The notes under the pieces: generated by a model
Seen by the model: the letters and a program-made list of their open reading frames with translations, nothing else
The model's database searches: none
Told to the model about the DNA's origin: nothing
Position numbers and translations under genes: made by a program
Shown: positions 50,961 to 59,251 of the stretch, in pieces
Layout: the number at the start of each line of letters is the position of its first letter
Position numbering within the stretch: the stretch's first letter is position 1
NCBI RefSeq assembly: GCF_014874095.1
Contig: NZ_JADBEB010000001.1
Span: 4,588,001-4,652,000, forward strand
DNA: 64,000 nucleotides
Source of the DNA: Plantactinospora soyae
GTDB taxonomy: Bacteria; Actinomycetota; Actinomycetes; Mycobacteriales; Micromonosporaceae
Reading direction: 5' to 3'

Positions 50961-51624
50961 GATTTCGCTCCTTGCTCGATGCGCTGACCCGACCCGTTCG
51001 TCGACCGTCTGGCCGGTCCGTCCGCCGGTATCGCTCCGGACCCCGGCGACGGTCGCGACGCGGATCTGCGGGTCGCGACGCGGATCTGCGGGACCCGCCG
51101 GGCGGCGGGTGGGAACGCGGCGGATGGCAACGATGGCCGGGTCCGAGGGGCGGGTCGGGCCGGGGATGCCCGGTCGGGTGCACAGGCCCGGCCGGGGGTA
51201 CGGGGCTCGCCCCGGTGCCGACCAGGGCGAGGTGATCCGGCCGTCGATCACGGCGGCGGGAATCGGGGCACGGTACCTCCACCGACCCGGATCCGAACAG
51301 AGGCCGCCCGTTCGGCCGGAAAGATTTTGACGCGGCGGGGCATCGATCCGGAGCCGTGTTTTGAGCGCGGAGCGAGCGGAGCGTGACCGGCTGAGGGGTG
51401 GCTCAGACGATCGGCCAGCTTCGGAGACGTCCGGATGAACCGTTGACGGCTAGTCGTGACGCGGATAACGTCCGTAACACGTCCGATACGAGCACAGTCG
51501 TTCGGATGCCGTACAACAAGGTTCTGTAACGGTCGGTCACCTCGGGATTCGAGCGTACGCGTCCCGGCCGTAGTCAACTGGCGTGCTTTGCGTTATATCG
51601 GTGTTACTCAATAGGAGACGGCGC
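50961..51624. other. 664-bp divergent regulatory region
   Basis: No gene was found. GGTCGCGACGCGGATCTGCG is duplicated exactly in tandem (51051-51070, 51071-51090). The part nearest the plus-strand operon is richer in A/T and has CGGA-TAACG-TCCG and repeated ACGTCCG half-sites at about 51460-51492, plus TTATAT at about 51593 as a possible -10. A GAGCG-rich stretch lies near 51362-51385. Confidence 0.5.
51051..51090. repeat. Exact 20-bp tandem duplication
   Basis: GGTCGCGACGCGGATCTGCG occurs twice in direct succession within the divergent region upstream of the SDR gene. Function unknown. Confidence 0.75.
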
Positions 51625-52713
51625 ATGACAAGTTCGGCCCACGAGACGCGACGCAACCAGTTCGTTCTGCCGACCCGGCGAGGCTTCCTCGGTGCGGTGG
51701 CCCTCGGGGCCGGTGTCACGGTGCTCGCCGCGTGCGGCGACGACGGGGCCGCGGGCGCCGGGGGCGACGGCGGGCAGGCGGAGGTGACCTTCCTCAGCAT
51801 CATTCCGGCGGCCAGCATCTCGATGTCGCCGGAGCTGCTGGCCGAGACCGGTGGTCACTTCTCCAAGCACGGACTGAAGGTCAATATCCAGGTGACCCAG
51901 GGATCGCCGCCGGCGATCCAGACGGTCATGGCCGGTTCGGCGCTGATCACCAAGATCGGTGATATCGAGACGATCACCGCGATCTCCGACAAGAACGCTC
52001 CGCTGGTGAACCTCGGTGGGGTGGAGAAGCAGGGCCTGCTGCGGTTCATGTCCAGCAAGCGGAAGCCGTTGACGAAGGCGGAGGACTTCCGTGGGGTGAC
52101 GATGGGCCTGCCGTCGGCCGGTGGCACCAGCGAGAAGACCCTCGACCTGGTCCTCGCGTCGGCCGGGATTCCGAAGGACTCGGTGCAGCGGCAGGTGGTG
52201 GGGCTGGCTCCGGGCGTCTTCGAGTTGGTGAAGTCGGGCCGGATCGACGGCTACATCGTGTCGCTGGACACCTCGCTCTCGGTCCTCAAGCAACAGCCGG
52301 AAGCGGTGGCGTTCGCGCCCAGTTCGGCGGTCTCCGCCGGGGTCCAGCTCTACGTGACGTCGACCAGGCAGAGCGAGGACGCCGGCAAGCAGGACCAGAT
52401 CCGCCGGTTCCTACAGGCGATCTCCGACTCGATCAAATTCATGATCGACGACGAGAAGAACGACTTCAAGGAGACGATCCGGCTGATCGGGACGAAGTAC
52501 GACGTCCCGGCGTTCAAGGACCCGGCGGTCGCGGTGGAGGCGCTGAAGCTCTTCGTGAAGTCCTGGACCGTGGACGGGCCGGAGAAGATCGTGCAGACCA
52601 ATCCGCAGAGTTGGCAGGCCACCTACGACGAGATGGTGAAGTCGCAGCTCGTCGCCGGGGGCAAGGACCCGTCGAAGTGGATGACCGACAAGTTCGCCCC
52701 CACTGCCTCCTGA
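51625..52713 (+). CDS. NMT1/SsuA-type substrate-binding lipoprotein with Tat signal (paralogue 3)
   Basis: A 362-residue binding protein from the ATG at 51625, eight bases after AGGAG. The signal has a twin-arginine motif (TRRGFLG, residues 17-23) and a lipobox LAAC with Cys37, so Tat export of a folded lipoprotein is likely, unlike the two paralogues. The core shares LVNLGGVEKQG, KTLDLVLASAG, RQVVGLAPGVFELV, YIVSLDT and the end GGKDPSKWMTD. It leads the only complete NMT1-type ABC set in the window. Confidence 0.92.
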   Translation: MTSSAHETRRNQFVLPTRRGFLGAVALGAGVTVLAACGDDGAAGAGGDGGQAEVTFLSIIPAASISMSPELLAETGGHFSKHGLKVNIQVTQGSPPAIQTVMAGSALITKIGDIETITAISDKNAPLVNLGGVEKQGLLRFMSSKRKPLTKAEDFRGVTMGLPSAGGTSEKTLDLVLASAGIPKDSVQRQVVGLAPGVFELVKSGRIDGYIVSLDTSLSVLKQQPEAVAFAPSSAVSAGVQLYVTSTRQSEDAGKQDQIRRFLQAISDSIKFMIDDEKNDFKETIRLIGTKYDVPAFKDPAVAVEALKLFVKSWTVDGPEKIVQTNPQSWQATYDEMVKSQLVAGGKDPSKWMTDKFAPTAS

Positions 52714-52726
52714 GGACCCAGCGGGA

Positions 52727-52750
52727 CGCCGTCCGCGTCGGCGGACGGCG
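52727..52750. promoter_or_regulatory. 10-bp perfect hairpin between binding-protein and ATPase genes
   Basis: CGCCGTCCGC (52727-52736), loop GTCG and GCGGACGGCG (52741-52750), 13 bases after the binding-protein stop. No T run follows. It probably protects or partially ends the message so that the binding protein is made in excess. Confidence 0.75.
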
Positions 52751-52807
52751 CCCCGACCTCTTCCGCCAGCCGTGAGCGGTCGGCAAGACATCCAGGGATC
52801 GATAAAC

Positions 52808-53662
52808 ATGACACAAAAGGCAACGGTGCAGGACGCTGCAAGTGAGAACAACACGGGGTCGCCGCCGCGGCCGGAGTTGGGGCCGGTGGAGCTTGAGTTG
52901 GCGGGGGTGAGCAAGGTTTATCAGGCGCGGTTGGGTCTGGTGGAGGCGCTCAGTGATGTGAACCTGTCGATTCGGCGGGGTGAGTTCATTTCGTTGGTGG
53001 GTCGGTCGGGGTGTGGGAAGACGACGTTGTTGCGGATCCTGTCGGGTCTGTTGCCGCCGTCGGCGGGTTCGGTGCGGGCGAACGGGCAGAGCATCTGGAA
53101 GGGTGCGAGCCGGGATGATGAGGCGTTGAAGCAGGTTGGTCTGGTGTTCCAGGAGGCGAATCTGTTTCCGTGGTTCACGATCGTGGAGAACATTTCGTTG
53201 CCGTTGAAGTTGCGGGGGGTGGATAGGAAGGCTCGGGTGGCTCGGGCGGAGGAGTTGTGTGAGCTGGTCGGGTTGCGGGGGTTCGAGGGTGCGTATCCGC
53301 GGGAGTTGTCCGGTGGTATGCGGCAGCGGGCGGCGATCGCTCGGGCGTTGAGTGCGCGGCCGTCGATTTTGTTGATGGATGAGCCGTTCGGTGCGTTGGA
53401 CGCGTTGACGCGGGACAAGATGAATCTTGAGTTGCAGTCGATTCATGCGGCGACGGGGGCGACGGTGGTGTTTGTGACGCATTCGATTTCGGAGGCGGTG
53501 TTCCTGGCTGATCGGGTGGTGTTGTTGACGCCTCGGCCGGGGCGGATCCGGTCGGTGACGTCGGTGCCGTTGGTGCGGCCGAGGTCGGTGGAGACTGAGA
53601 CGGGTGTGGAGTTCGGGCGGATTGTTCGTGGGTTGCGGGTGGAACTGGATGAGGAGTCCTGA
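52808..53662 (+). CDS. Nitrate/sulfonate/taurine-type ABC transporter ATPase
   Basis: A 284-residue ATPase. Motifs are Walker A GRSGCGKTTLL (about residue 65), Q-loop LVFQEANLFPWFTIVENI, signature LSGGMRQRAAIARAL, Walker B ILLMDEPFGALD and VTHSISEAVFLADRVV. These place it in the TauB/SsuB group. The ATG at 52808 is preferred over GTG 52772. Beyond about codon 19 the gene uses TTG, GGG/GGT and GTG/GTT codons heavily, unlike its neighbours. Its stop overlaps the permease start (TGATG). Confidence 0.93.
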   Translation: MTQKATVQDAASENNTGSPPRPELGPVELELAGVSKVYQARLGLVEALSDVNLSIRRGEFISLVGRSGCGKTTLLRILSGLLPPSAGSVRANGQSIWKGASRDDEALKQVGLVFQEANLFPWFTIVENISLPLKLRGVDRKARVARAEELCELVGLRGFEGAYPRELSGGMRQRAAIARALSARPSILLMDEPFGALDALTRDKMNLELQSIHAATGATVVFVTHSISEAVFLADRVVLLTPRPGRIRSVTSVPLVRPRSVETETGVEFGRIVRGLRVELDEES

Positions 53663-54447
53663 TGGGGGATCGGGAGCGGTTGAACAGGTTGCTGCCGTGG
53701 ATCAGTTCGCCGATTTTGTTGGCGTTGTTCCTGGGTGGGTGGCAGTTCGCGGTGTCGGTGGTCGGGGTTTCGGAGTTTATTTTGCCGACGCCGGCGCAGA
53801 CGGGGCGGGCGTTGGTGACGATGTTGAGCGATGGCTCGCAGTGGGTGCATATTCGGGTGACGTTGCTTGAGGTGTTGATCGGGTTCGGGGTCGCGTTGGT
53901 GGTGGGTACGGCGTTGGGGGCGGTCCTGGGTCGGATGCAGTGGTTGGAGCGGGCGTTGCAGCCGGCGATGGTGGCGTTCCAGGTGGTGCCGAAGGTGGCG
54001 TTCGTGCCGATCTTTGTGATCTGGTTCGGGTTCGGGATGCAGTCGAAGATTGTGATGGCGGCGATTCTGGCGTTTTTCCCGATCATGTTGAATGTGTTGT
54101 TGGGGGTGCGGTCGGTGGATCGTGGTCATCGGGATGTGATGCGGGGGTTGGGGGCGTCGCGGTGGGCGACGTTCCGGAATCTGGAGTTGCCGTCTACGTT
54201 GCCGTACATTTTTGCTGGTGCTGAGGTCGGGATCGTGTTCGCGGTGATCGGCGCGATCGTGGGTGAGTATCTCGGTGGTAGTAAGGGGTTGGGTTATCTG
54301 GTGGTGTCGAGTCTGAATGCTCTGGACGCGCCGACCCTGTTCGCGGTGATCGTTGTCCTGTCGGTTCTCGGTTCGGTTCTCTACCTGTGCGTGACGACCG
54401 CGAAGCGGTTCGTCATCCCCTGGCACGACTCCATCGCCAAGCAGTAA
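53662..54447 (+). CDS. Nitrate/sulfonate/taurine-type ABC transporter permease
   Basis: A 261-residue permease with about six membrane segments and the docking loop DVMRGLGASRWATFRNLELP (about residues 158-177). It belongs to the TauC/SsuC group. Codon use is G/T-rich like the ATPase until about codon 220, then returns to the C-rich style of the surroundings. It is the only NMT1-type permease in the window, so it may serve three binding proteins. Confidence 0.93.
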   Translation: MGDRERLNRLLPWISSPILLALFLGGWQFAVSVVGVSEFILPTPAQTGRALVTMLSDGSQWVHIRVTLLEVLIGFGVALVVGTALGAVLGRMQWLERALQPAMVAFQVVPKVAFVPIFVIWFGFGMQSKIVMAAILAFFPIMLNVLLGVRSVDRGHRDVMRGLGASRWATFRNLELPSTLPYIFAGAEVGIVFAVIGAIVGEYLGGSKGLGYLVVSSLNALDAPTLFAVIVVLSVLGSVLYLCVTTAKRFVIPWHDSIAKQ

Positions 54448-54461
54448 CCGACGCCGGCACT

Positions 54462-54526
54462 GGAGGCTGGTCCGGCCGGGCGCCGGGCCAGCGCTCCTCC
54501 TCGGCCCACCCGCTCGACCAGCCTCC
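54462..54526. terminator. 11-bp inverted repeat after the ABC permease gene
   Basis: GGAGGCTGGTC (54462-54472) and GACCAGCCTCC (54516-54526) pair perfectly around a 43-base GC-rich loop that can fold further. It lies 15 bases past the permease stop and 211 bases before the next operon. No T run is present; a structure-driven terminator is plausible. Confidence 0.45.
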
Positions 54527-54737
54527 TCGTCCGGTGCGCCCCAACCGGCCCGGTCGACCAGTGCCCGCGTACGACATCGGGCCACCCCTTCGAAACAGAC
54601 AGCGCGGCCGGCGATGCCGACCGGCGCCCCCGGAGTCTCCATCGCCGGAACCGTCCGGCACCGGACCCGTCCGCACACCCGATGAATGGCCGCCCGCGTC
54701 GATGAACGGGCGTGGTCAGCCAATGGAAAGGAGAGCC

Positions 54738-54767
54738 GTGGTGGCTCTGTTGCGAGCGTGGGCCTGA
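54738..54767 (+). CDS. Possible 9-residue leader peptide before the aldehyde dehydrogenase
   Basis: AAGGAGA (54727-54733) is followed at proper distance by GTG GTG, encoding VVALLRAWA and then TGA, whose last base is the A of the aldehyde dehydrogenase ATG (TGATG). The ATG at 54767 has no ribosome site of its own at normal distance, so translation probably reaches it through this leader. A regulatory role is not shown. Confidence 0.45.
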   Translation: MVALLRAWA

Positions 54768-56212
54768 TGCTGGCGGGAACATCTGTCTTCTGGGACGGGA
54801 CCTGGCAACCGCCGGCGACCGTCCGGACCCTGACCCTGGTCGACCCGAGTACCGAGGAGCCGTTGGGCTCGGTGCCGTGGGGCGACGAGCAGGACGTGGA
54901 CTCGGCGGTTCGGGCCGCCCGCCGGGCCGTGGACACCGGGGAGTGGGCCCGGAGTACGGCGGCCGACCGGGCGGACGCGATGGACCGGCTCGCCACGGCG
55001 ATCGAGGTGCGCGCCGACGCGTTGGCCCGACTGGTGAGTCAGGAGATCGGGCAGCCGCTGCCGGTCTCCCGGCGGTACAGCGTGCAACGCCCGGTCGCGG
55101 TGCTGCGCTACTACGCCGCGTTGCTTCGCGAGCGCCCGACCGAGGAGGTACGGGCTGCGGCGATGCGCCCCGGCCACACCGTCGTCCGGCGTGAACCACT
55201 CGGCGTCGTGGGTCTGATTGTTCCGTGGAACTATCCGCAGGCGCTCACCATGGCCAAGCTCGCCCCCGCGCTCGCGGCCGGATGCAGCGTGGTGCTCAAG
55301 CCGGCGGCTGAGACGTCGCTCGACGCGTACCTGCTGGCGGAGGCGGCGGAGGAGGCGGAGTTGCCGCCCGGGGTCTTCAACCTGGTGCCCGGTGGACGGG
55401 ACACCGGCGAGTTCCTGGTACGGCATCCCGGGGTGGACAAGATCGCGTTCACCGGTTCGACCGCCGCCGGCCGGCTCATCGGCGCGGTCTGCGGCGAACT
55501 GCTCCGGCCGGTGTCACTGGAACTGGGCGGCAAGTCGGCGGCGATCGTACTGCCGGACGCGGACCTCGACACCGTCGCCGGGCAACTGGCCGTCGGATCG
55601 TTCGGCAACGCCGGGCAGACCTGCTTCCTGCTCTCCCGGGTGCTGGCGCCCCGGTCCCGGTACGCCGAGGTGGTCGACGCGCTGCGCGAGGTCGCCGACG
55701 GCTTCGTCCTCGGTGACCCGTTCGACGAGCGAACCACGATGGGCCCCCTGGTGAGCGGGCGGCAGCGGGATCGGGTCGCCGAACTCGTCGCGAGTGGAGT
55801 CGACGGCGGCGCCCGCCTGGTCACCGGCGGTGGCCGCCCGGCCGGGCTGGATCGCGGCTTCTACTTCGCGCCGACCGTCTTCGCCGACGTCGACAACGCC
55901 TCCCGGATCGCCCGGGAGGAGGTCTTCGGTCCGGTGGTCTGCGTGCTGCCGTACGCCGACGAGGAGCAGGCGGTCGCGATCGCCAACGACTCGGAGTACG
56001 GCCTCGGCGGCAGCGTCTTCACCACTGATCCGGAGCACGGGCTGGAGGTGGCACGCCGGATCCAGACCGGAACGATCGGGATCAACGGCTACGCGCCCGA
56101 CGTCACCGCACCGTTCGGCGGCTACAAGGCCAGTGGGCTGGGGCGGGAGAACGGCCCGGAGGCGATCGCCTCGTACGAGAACGTCAAGTCGATGTACGTC
56201 ACCGCCGGTTAG
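54767..56212 (+). CDS. NAD(P)-dependent aldehyde dehydrogenase
   Basis: A 481-residue dehydrogenase. Motifs are IVPWNYPQAL (cofactor site), LELGGKSAAIVLPDADLDTV (general base Glu near residue 250), NAGQTCFLLSRVL (nucleophilic Cys near 285) and EEVFGPVVCVLPY. The start is the ATG of the TGATG junction with the leader peptide; GTG 54758 is an alternative. It is the first enzyme of a long operon with transketolase, dehydrogenase and dehydratase genes, where it would oxidise a pathway aldehyde to the acid. Confidence 0.92.
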   Translation: MLAGTSVFWDGTWQPPATVRTLTLVDPSTEEPLGSVPWGDEQDVDSAVRAARRAVDTGEWARSTAADRADAMDRLATAIEVRADALARLVSQEIGQPLPVSRRYSVQRPVAVLRYYAALLRERPTEEVRAAAMRPGHTVVRREPLGVVGLIVPWNYPQALTMAKLAPALAAGCSVVLKPAAETSLDAYLLAEAAEEAELPPGVFNLVPGGRDTGEFLVRHPGVDKIAFTGSTAAGRLIGAVCGELLRPVSLELGGKSAAIVLPDADLDTVAGQLAVGSFGNAGQTCFLLSRVLAPRSRYAEVVDALREVADGFVLGDPFDERTTMGPLVSGRQRDRVAELVASGVDGGARLVTGGGRPAGLDRGFYFAPTVFADVDNASRIAREEVFGPVVCVLPYADEEQAVAIANDSEYGLGGSVFTTDPEHGLEVARRIQTGTIGINGYAPDVTAPFGGYKASGLGRENGPEAIASYENVKSMYVTAG

Positions 56213-56257
56213 CCGGCTCGGAAAGTTTGCCAGGTGTGCCACGACAGGGATGGGGCG

Positions 56258-57151
56258 ATGACAACTGTGGTCGAGAGACCCTTCGACAGCGACAGTCGCG
56301 AGCTGGAACGGGGCCGGCCGGCGAGCGAGGCCGAGCTGAGCCGCCGGGCGGACTGGATCCGGCTCGCGACCATCGAGCTGATCGACCAGGCCGGGCTGGG
56401 GCACTACTCCAGCACCTTCTCCTGCGCCGAGATCTTCTCGGTGCTCTACTACCACACCCTCCGGCTGCGTCCGGGTCAGCCGGACTGGCCGGAACGGGAC
56501 CGCTTCCTGCTCGGCAAGGGGCACGTCGCGACCGGGTTGTGGCCGGTCTACGCCGACCTCGGTTACTACCCCGCCGACTGGTTGGCCACGTTCGGGCAGA
56601 TCGGCAGCCCGCTGAACGACCATCCGAACATGCGCCTGGCGCCGGGGGTCGACTTCAGCTCGGGATCGCTCGGCCACAACCTCTCCGTCGGCCTGGGGAT
56701 GAGCCTGGCCGGGCGGTTGACCGGTCGGGACTACCGGACCTTCGTGCTCACCGGCGACGGTGAGATCCAGGAGGGACAGGTGTGGGAGGCGATCATGGCC
56801 GCCGGCCACTACCGCCTCGGCGGCGGCCTGGTCGCGATCGTCGACGCGAACGGCTTCTCCGGGCACGGCCCCACCTCCGACGCCATCAACATCGAGTCGG
56901 TCGCCGACCGGTTCACCGCGTTCGGCTGGCAGGCGATCGAGGTCGACGGGCACGACGTCGGCGCACTCTGCGAGACGTTCGACGCGCTCCCGCCGGTCGG
57001 CGAGGGACGGCCGGTCTGTGTGGTCGCCCGGACCCGCAAGGGCAGGGGCCTGGCGATGATGGAGGAGGCGCCGCAGGCCTGGCACCTCGGTCATCTGACC
57101 CCGGAGCAGCGCGACGGGGCTCGCGCCGAGATCGAAGCGAGGATGCGATGA
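56258..57151 (+). CDS. Transketolase, N-terminal subunit
   Basis: A 297-residue thiamine-diphosphate domain protein. It has RFLLGKGHVATGLWPVYADL, GSPLNDHPN, SSGSLGHNLSVGLGMSLAG and the cofactor/metal motif LTGDGEIQEGQVWEAIMAAG ending in DANG. It is about half the length of a full transketolase and is joined by an ATGA overlap to the C-terminal subunit. AGGGATGGGG precedes the ATG at 56258. Split transketolases of this type often serve specific sugar catabolism, for example apulose-4-phosphate in apiose use, rather than the pentose phosphate pathway. Confidence 0.92.
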   Translation: MTTVVERPFDSDSRELERGRPASEAELSRRADWIRLATIELIDQAGLGHYSSTFSCAEIFSVLYYHTLRLRPGQPDWPERDRFLLGKGHVATGLWPVYADLGYYPADWLATFGQIGSPLNDHPNMRLAPGVDFSSGSLGHNLSVGLGMSLAGRLTGRDYRTFVLTGDGEIQEGQVWEAIMAAGHYRLGGGLVAIVDANGFSGHGPTSDAINIESVADRFTAFGWQAIEVDGHDVGALCETFDALPPVGEGRPVCVVARTRKGRGLAMMEEAPQAWHLGHLTPEQRDGARAEIEARMR

Positions 57152-58173
57152 CCGACATCCAGGCACCACCGGAGACCGGGCCGGACGCCGGCGGAGCGGC
57201 GCCGGAGCCCCGGGAGAAGATGGTCGACGTCTTCGCCGACGACAAGGGCCACACCGTCGCGAAGACCAATCCGGTGGGTGTGGAGATCGCCCGGCTCGCC
57301 GATCTCGACGACCGGGTCGTCGCGCTCTCCGCCGACATGAGCGCCGTCCTGGCCGACCTGCGGCAGCGGCATCCGGAGCGGTACTTCGAGTTCGGGATCG
57401 CGGAGACGAACACCATCTCGGCGGCGGCCGGCATGGCGGCCAGCGGGCTGCGGCCGTACGTGTTGTCGATGGCGCCGTTCGGGGCGATCAAGTGTGCGGA
57501 GCAGTTGCGCACCGACGTGGCGTACAACCACCTTCCGGTACGGTTCGTCGCCCGGCTCTCCGGACTGGCGATGGGCTTCTTCGGCACCAGTCACCACGCG
57601 GTCGAGGACATCGCCATCGCGCGTACCCTGACCAACCTCACCGTGGTGGCCCCGGCCGACGCCAACGCGACCATCGGGCTGCTTCGATCTACTGTGGACC
57701 ACGATGGGCCGGTCTTCTACCGGATCAGCGAGGGAACCTCCCCGGTGTACCCGGAACCGCCCACCTTCTCCTACGGCAAGTGGGTACAGGTCCGGCCGGG
57801 CCGGGACCTGACCATCATCGGGTACGGCCTCGGGGTCGGCCTCGGTCTGGCCGCGGCCGAGATCCTGGCGGCCGAGGGGATCGACGCGGCGGTGCTCGAC
57901 GCGCTCTACCTCAAGCCGTTCGACTCCGAGGCGCTGCTGGCGGCGGCCCGGGACACCGGCAAGCTGCTCACCGTCGAGGAGCACAACGAGATCGGCGGGC
58001 TCGGCTCGATCGTCGCCGAGACGCTGGGCCGCAACCGCGTACCGGCGGATCTGGACACCCTGGCGCTGCCCGACGTCGACCTGGAGGTCGGGGTGCCGGC
58101 CGCGCTGCACGCGCACTACGGCCTCACCCCCGACGGGGTGGCGCAGCGGGCCCGGGCGCTGGTCGGGGCCTGA
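57148..58173 (+). CDS. Transketolase, C-terminal subunit
   Basis: A 341-residue partner of the preceding gene. The pyrimidine-binding domain has the catalytic Glu in FGIAETNTISAAAGMAASGL (about residue 86), followed by the GTSHHAVEDIAIARTLTNLT stretch, and the C-terminal transketolase domain covers about residues 215-335 (EEHNEIGGLGSIVAETLG). An N-terminal extension of about 25 residues is Pro/Gly/Glu-rich. The pair should form an alpha2beta2 enzyme that moves two-carbon ketol units. Confidence 0.92.
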   Translation: MTDIQAPPETGPDAGGAAPEPREKMVDVFADDKGHTVAKTNPVGVEIARLADLDDRVVALSADMSAVLADLRQRHPERYFEFGIAETNTISAAAGMAASGLRPYVLSMAPFGAIKCAEQLRTDVAYNHLPVRFVARLSGLAMGFFGTSHHAVEDIAIARTLTNLTVVAPADANATIGLLRSTVDHDGPVFYRISEGTSPVYPEPPTFSYGKWVQVRPGRDLTIIGYGLGVGLGLAAAEILAAEGIDAAVLDALYLKPFDSEALLAAARDTGKLLTVEEHNEIGGLGSIVAETLGRNRVPADLDTLALPDVDLEVGVPAALHAHYGLTPDGVAQRARALVGA

Positions 58174-58179
58174 CCACCG

Positions 58180-59181
58180 ATGCGCGCCGTCGTCTGCGTT
58201 CCCGGCGGTACCGAGCTGACCGAGCTGCCGGATCCGGAACCCGCCCCGGACGGGGTGGTCGTCTCGGTCGACGCCTGCGGGCTCTGCGGCTCGGACGTGC
58301 ACATGGTCGAGCACGGCCGGGCCGTTCCGGGCCACGTGCTCGGGCACGAGTTCGCCGGTCGGATCGCGGCGGTGGGCCGGAACGCCGGCCGGTGGCGGAT
58401 CGGTGCACCGGTGGCGGTGAACCCGCTCGGCGGCTGCGGCACCTGCCAGCCGTGCCGGCGACAACTGCCGTTCCGCTGTGCGGCGGTACCGAACCTCGGG
58501 CTGACCGCGCCGGGGGCGTACGCGGAGTTCGTCGCCGTACCGCAGGCGCAGCTCGTACCGCTGCCGGCGGAGGTTCCCCCGGAGATCGGGGCGCACGCCG
58601 AACCGCTGGCGGTCGCACTGCGCGCGGTACGCCTCGGCCGGCCGGAGCCCGCTGAACCGGCGCTGGTGTACGGGGTCGGCACGATCGGCCTCAACGTCAT
58701 CATGGCGTTGCGGCAGGCCGGTGCCGGCACCATCGTCGCGGTCGGGCGCTCGGCCGGGCGTCGGGCCGCTGCCGGGGCGGTCGGCGCGGACGTCGTACTC
58801 GACAGCCGGGTCACCGACCTGGCGAGCTACGCGGCGGAGGCGGGTCTGGCGTTCGGCTCCGGCTACGAGTGCTCGGCCTCGGTCGGCGCGCTGGCCGAGA
58901 CGGTGGCGGTGCTCGCCCCGGGGGGTGTCGCCGTGCAGGTCGCGCTGAACTCGGCCCCGGAGACGCTGGACGCCCGGGGACTGGTCGGGCGTGGCCTCAC
59001 CGTGGTCGGCAGTTGCGCCTTCGACGCCGAGGACTACCGGCAGGCGGTGGCGCACCTGCTGGCCGGCCGGGTGGCCGGAGCCGACCTGATCAGCGAGCGG
59101 GTCTCCCTGGAACAGGTGCCGGAGACGCTGGTCCGGCTGCGTCGCCCCGGCGACCTGGTCCGGGTTCTGGTGCGGCCGTGA
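58180..59181 (+). CDS. Zinc-dependent medium-chain alcohol/polyol dehydrogenase
   Basis: A 333-residue dehydrogenase. The catalytic zinc site is in DACGLCGSDVHM and GHVLGHEFAG, the structural zinc Cys set is in GGCGTCQPCRRQLPFRC, and the nucleotide motif is YGVGTIGLNVIMAL. Relatives include L-threonine 3-dehydrogenase and sorbitol dehydrogenase. It starts six bases after the transketolase subunit, with no clear ribosome site of its own, so coupled translation is likely. It probably oxidises a hydroxyl of the pathway sugar or acid. Confidence 0.92.
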   Translation: MRAVVCVPGGTELTELPDPEPAPDGVVVSVDACGLCGSDVHMVEHGRAVPGHVLGHEFAGRIAAVGRNAGRWRIGAPVAVNPLGGCGTCQPCRRQLPFRCAAVPNLGLTAPGAYAEFVAVPQAQLVPLPAEVPPEIGAHAEPLAVALRAVRLGRPEPAEPALVYGVGTIGLNVIMALRQAGAGTIVAVGRSAGRRAAAGAVGADVVLDSRVTDLASYAAEAGLAFGSGYECSASVGALAETVAVLAPGGVAVQVALNSAPETLDARGLVGRGLTVVGSCAFDAEDYRQAVAHLLAGRVAGADLISERVSLEQVPETLVRLRRPGDLVRVLVRP

Positions 59182-59251
59182 CCGGCGGCGCCGGGCGGGC
59201 CGGCGTGCGAGCCCGGTCGACCGGGCTGGACGTACCGAGGGAGGGAGTCAG

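Noticed and set aside
52514-54996. Long minus-strand open frames opposite the ABC ATPase/permease
   Set aside because: The proteins would be extreme in His/Pro/Arg/Gln because of the G/T-rich plus strand. They are a by-product of the codon island, not genes.
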